From the NCBI RefSeq assembly GCF_000577275.2, contig NZ_HG916855.1:496001-560000 (forward strand): DNA of 64,000 bases, read 5' to 3'. This DNA comes from Rhizobium favelukesii. Lineage in GTDB: Bacteria; Pseudomonadota; Alphaproteobacteria; Rhizobiales; Rhizobiaceae. Below are positions 62,216 through 64,000 of the stretch, in pieces. How positions within the stretch are numbered: the first letter of the stretch is position 1; every line of letters starts with the position of its first letter. The translations under genes were made by a program, and so were the position numbers. The notes under the pieces were generated by a model. That model saw only the letters and a program-made list of their open reading frames with translations, did not search any database and was not told the origin of the DNA.

Positions 62216-64000
62216 ATGGACCGCAAGCTTTCCGCGATCCTCGCTGCAGATGTCGTGGGCTATTCCGCGCTGATGGAACGCGACGAGGCTGGCACATTCG
62301 AGCGCCTTCGTGCGGGACGCAAGGAACTGTTTGAGCCGGAGATTGCTCGCCATCGCGGCCAGATTTTCAAGCTTATGGGCGACGGGATGCTCGCCGAATT
62401 TGGCAGCGTGGTGGACGCCGTGGAATGCGCAGTCTCGCTGCAGCGCGGGCTGGTGGAACGGAATGCCGCCGTTCCCGAGGACCAGCGGATCCGGGTCAGG
62501 ATCGGGATCAATCTCGGCGAGGTGATCGTTGAGGGCGAGGACCGGTATGGCGAGGGCGTCAATGTCGCGGCCAGGCTTCAGCAGCTGGCCGACCCGGGCG
62601 GCATCTGTGTTTCGGGAAAGGTCGCCAGGGAGGTTGAGAAGAAGCTGGCTTTCGGCTTCGAGCCGATGGGCGAGCAGAAGGTGAAGAATATCGCCGAACC
62701 GGTGCAGGCCTTCCGCGTCATCCTTGAGGGACAAGCCCCACGCCAACCAGCGCGGTCATTGCCTCCGCGCTGGGTTTGGGCAGCAGCAGCCGTGCCAGTC
62801 CTTATTCTGGTTTTGGCCGGGACGGTCTGGCAATTGTGGCCGACTGCGACAGTAAGTGGCAAACCGTCGGTAGCGGTGCTGCCGTTCGACAACTATGGCG
62901 GCGACGAGGCGACCGGACGCCTCGCCGACGGCCTCACCGAGGACATAATCACCGATTTGGCGGGCTTCCCTGAATTCCAGGTGATCGCCCGCAACTCGAC
63001 AGAACAATACCGGGACAAACCAGCCAGGCCGAGTGAAGTGGGCAAGGCGCTTGGCGCAGGATTTGTGGTCGAGGGTTCCATCCAGCGTCAGTCTGACCGC
63101 GTAAGAATTACCGCGCAGCTCATCGACGCCAAAACGGGCAAACATCTTTGGTCGCAGCGCTGGGACCGGCCGGACGAGGACTTGTTCGCAATCCAGATCG
63201 AAATTTCCGAGCAGATTTCGAACCGCCTCGGCGGCGGCGCAGGCTTGGTCCAAGAGGCGGGCCGCATCACCGCCCACCGAAAGCCGCCCGAGAATCTCAA
63301 TGCCTACGAACTTTATCTGCTCGGCAGCGAAAAACTCGAGCAAGTCAATCAGGCGGATGTCGAGGAGGCTGTTAGGCTGCTCACCCGCGCGGTCGAACTG
63401 GACCCCGGCCTTGCCCGCGCCTGGGTCGAACTTAGCCATTCCCATGGATTCTTGTCCAACCTCGGCGTCGAACCCGAAAAGAACCGGGCTCTCTCTACCG
63501 AGGCTGCCGAGCGCGCCGTCCAGCTCGATCCAAGTGATGCCGAGGCGCATGCTGTTTATGCCATCACTCTAGGTGACAGAGGCGAATTCGAGCACGCCAA
63601 GGCAGAGTTCGACACAGCGCTGCGCCTTGCTCCCGGCCAATTCGAAGTTCTGACTTTTTACATCGGTTGGGCCTCGACCTTCGGCGAGCCTGAGCGCGGC
63701 GCGCAACTGGTCGACAAGGCGGTCAGTCTCAACCCCGGTTTTCCGATGTGGAGCGCCAGGATTTTCACTTACGCCTACTTCATGGCGGGCCGGTATGAGA
63801 ATGCGATTCGAATGCTCGACCGCGTGACGCCGGAAAGCTATGGAAGGGGGCAGTGGGTGATGCGTTCCGGCGCGCTCGCCGCTCTTGGTCGAAGCGAAGA
63901 GGCGAAGGCTTCATTAACGAACGCAACCAAACGGTTTCCCAATTTGACGGTCGAGGGATTTGTCAATCAGCCCGGATTCAATGACGCGGAGCGCCAGCGG
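62216..64000 (+). CDS. Class III adenylate/guanylate cyclase with TolB-like and TPR domains (partial)
   Basis: At least 595 residues, cut by the right edge. Residues 1-170: cyclase catalytic domain with LAADVVGYSALMERDEAG (metal Asp), QIFKLMGDGMLAEFGSVVDA (second Asp), IRVRIGINLGEVIVEGEDRY and GEGVNVAARLQQLADPGG. A membrane span follows near residue 190 (WVWAAAAVPVLILVLAGTVW). Then a TolB-like domain (SVAVLPFDNYGGDEATGRLA, IQRQSDRVRITAQLIDAKTG, LWSQRWDR) and TPR repeats from about residue 360. This architecture is abundant in rhizobia. It makes cAMP from ATP in the cytoplasm under unknown signals sensed by the rest. Confidence 0.93.
   Translation, partial: MDRKLSAILAADVVGYSALMERDEAGTFERLRAGRKELFEPEIARHRGQIFKLMGDGMLAEFGSVVDAVECAVSLQRGLVERNAAVPEDQRIRVRIGINLGEVIVEGEDRYGEGVNVAARLQQLADPGGICVSGKVAREVEKKLAFGFEPMGEQKVKNIAEPVQAFRVILEGQAPRQPARSLPPRWVWAAAAVPVLILVLAGTVWQLWPTATVSGKPSVAVLPFDNYGGDEATGRLADGLTEDIITDLAGFPEFQVIARNSTEQYRDKPARPSEVGKALGAGFVVEGSIQRQSDRVRITAQLIDAKTGKHLWSQRWDRPDEDLFAIQIEISEQISNRLGGGAGLVQEAGRITAHRKPPENLNAYELYLLGSEKLEQVNQADVEEAVRLLTRAVELDPGLARAWVELSHSHGFLSNLGVEPEKNRALSTEAAERAVQLDPSDAEAHAVYAITLGDRGEFEHAKAEFDTALRLAPGQFEVLTFYIGWASTFGEPERGAQLVDKAVSLNPGFPMWSARIFTYAYFMAGRYENAIRMLDRVTPESYGRGQWVMRSGALAALGRSEEAKASLTNATKRFPNLTVEGFVNQPGFNDAERQR

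Noticed and set aside
62756..63550. 264-codon minus-strand frame
   Set aside because: Antisense to the adenylate cyclase/TPR gene, no domain.
1..64000. CRISPR arrays, rRNA operons, complete tRNA genes
   Set aside because: No regularly spaced repeats and no rRNA or full tRNA cloverleaf sequence were seen; only one tRNA-like 3' end.

Overview
The window looks like an accessory plasmid or secondary replicon of a Rhizobiaceae bacterium (Rhizobium, Sinorhizobium or Agrobacterium type). This rests on the base composition, on the many solute ABC importers with local regulators, on the dense insertion sequences (IS66, IS630, IS5, IS701-like, IS6 and IS30 types), and on a decayed traI-trbB junction of the kind found on repABC plasmids. 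There are no rRNA genes, no complete tRNA genes and no CRISPR array.

Layout. 0-9.3 kb, minus strand: a dipeptide/oligopeptide ABC importer (ATPase cut by the left edge, two permeases, binding protein) downstream of a biotin-sulfoxide-reductase-type molybdoenzyme and a GlcD-like FAD dehydrogenase carrying a one-base frameshift. Then come a thioredoxin-fold isomerase and its TetR regulator. 9.6-14.0 kb: a three-level nest of transposons, with an integrase-type transposase interrupted by an IS630 element that is itself interrupted by an IS66 element with a perfect 8-bp target duplication. 14.6-17.5 kb: a HEPN-domain protein, a ClpP paralogue, an ArsR/AHSA1 pair and relics of traI and trbB. 17.9-23.9 kb: a minus-strand operon with an aromatic/aspartate-type aminotransferase, a taurine/sulfonate-type ABC importer, a lactate-dehydrogenase-like gene with a large in-frame deletion, an APH-fold kinase, and the stump of a GntR regulator cut off by IS5 and IS701-like elements.

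26.4-48.5 kb is a stress and redox island: GMC dehydrogenase plus cytochrome c, DUF488, a Rieske-FAD reductase, UspA, a uracil-DNA glycosylase-like protein, a lone cytochrome oxidase subunit I, a BON-domain protein, an AhpD-like protein, a transporter membrane domain without ATPase, Xre, two Rnk/GreA-C proteins, a PTS IIA protein, a secreted protein with a cupredoxin, an orphan histidine kinase, LysR, a TalC-type transaldolase and a HAD phosphatase. Six copies of a 32-bp motif centred on a CAAATG-N11-CATTTG-like dyad lie between genes of this island and nowhere else that I found. One copy sits 18 bp upstream of the local LysR gene. I read this as a candidate regulon.

48.6-58.4 kb: a LysR gene, then SDR, monooxygenase-fold and DJ-1/PfpI genes; a frameshifted IS6 element; and a LacI-controlled CUT1 sugar ABC operon with a perfect 22-bp palindrome upstream. 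58.4-62.1 kb is a graveyard of truncated genes: a TctC receptor, an AbiE toxin-antitoxin pair, a DUF4143 ATPase, an ABC ATPase and an IS30 transposase. The window ends inside a class III adenylate cyclase with TPR repeats.
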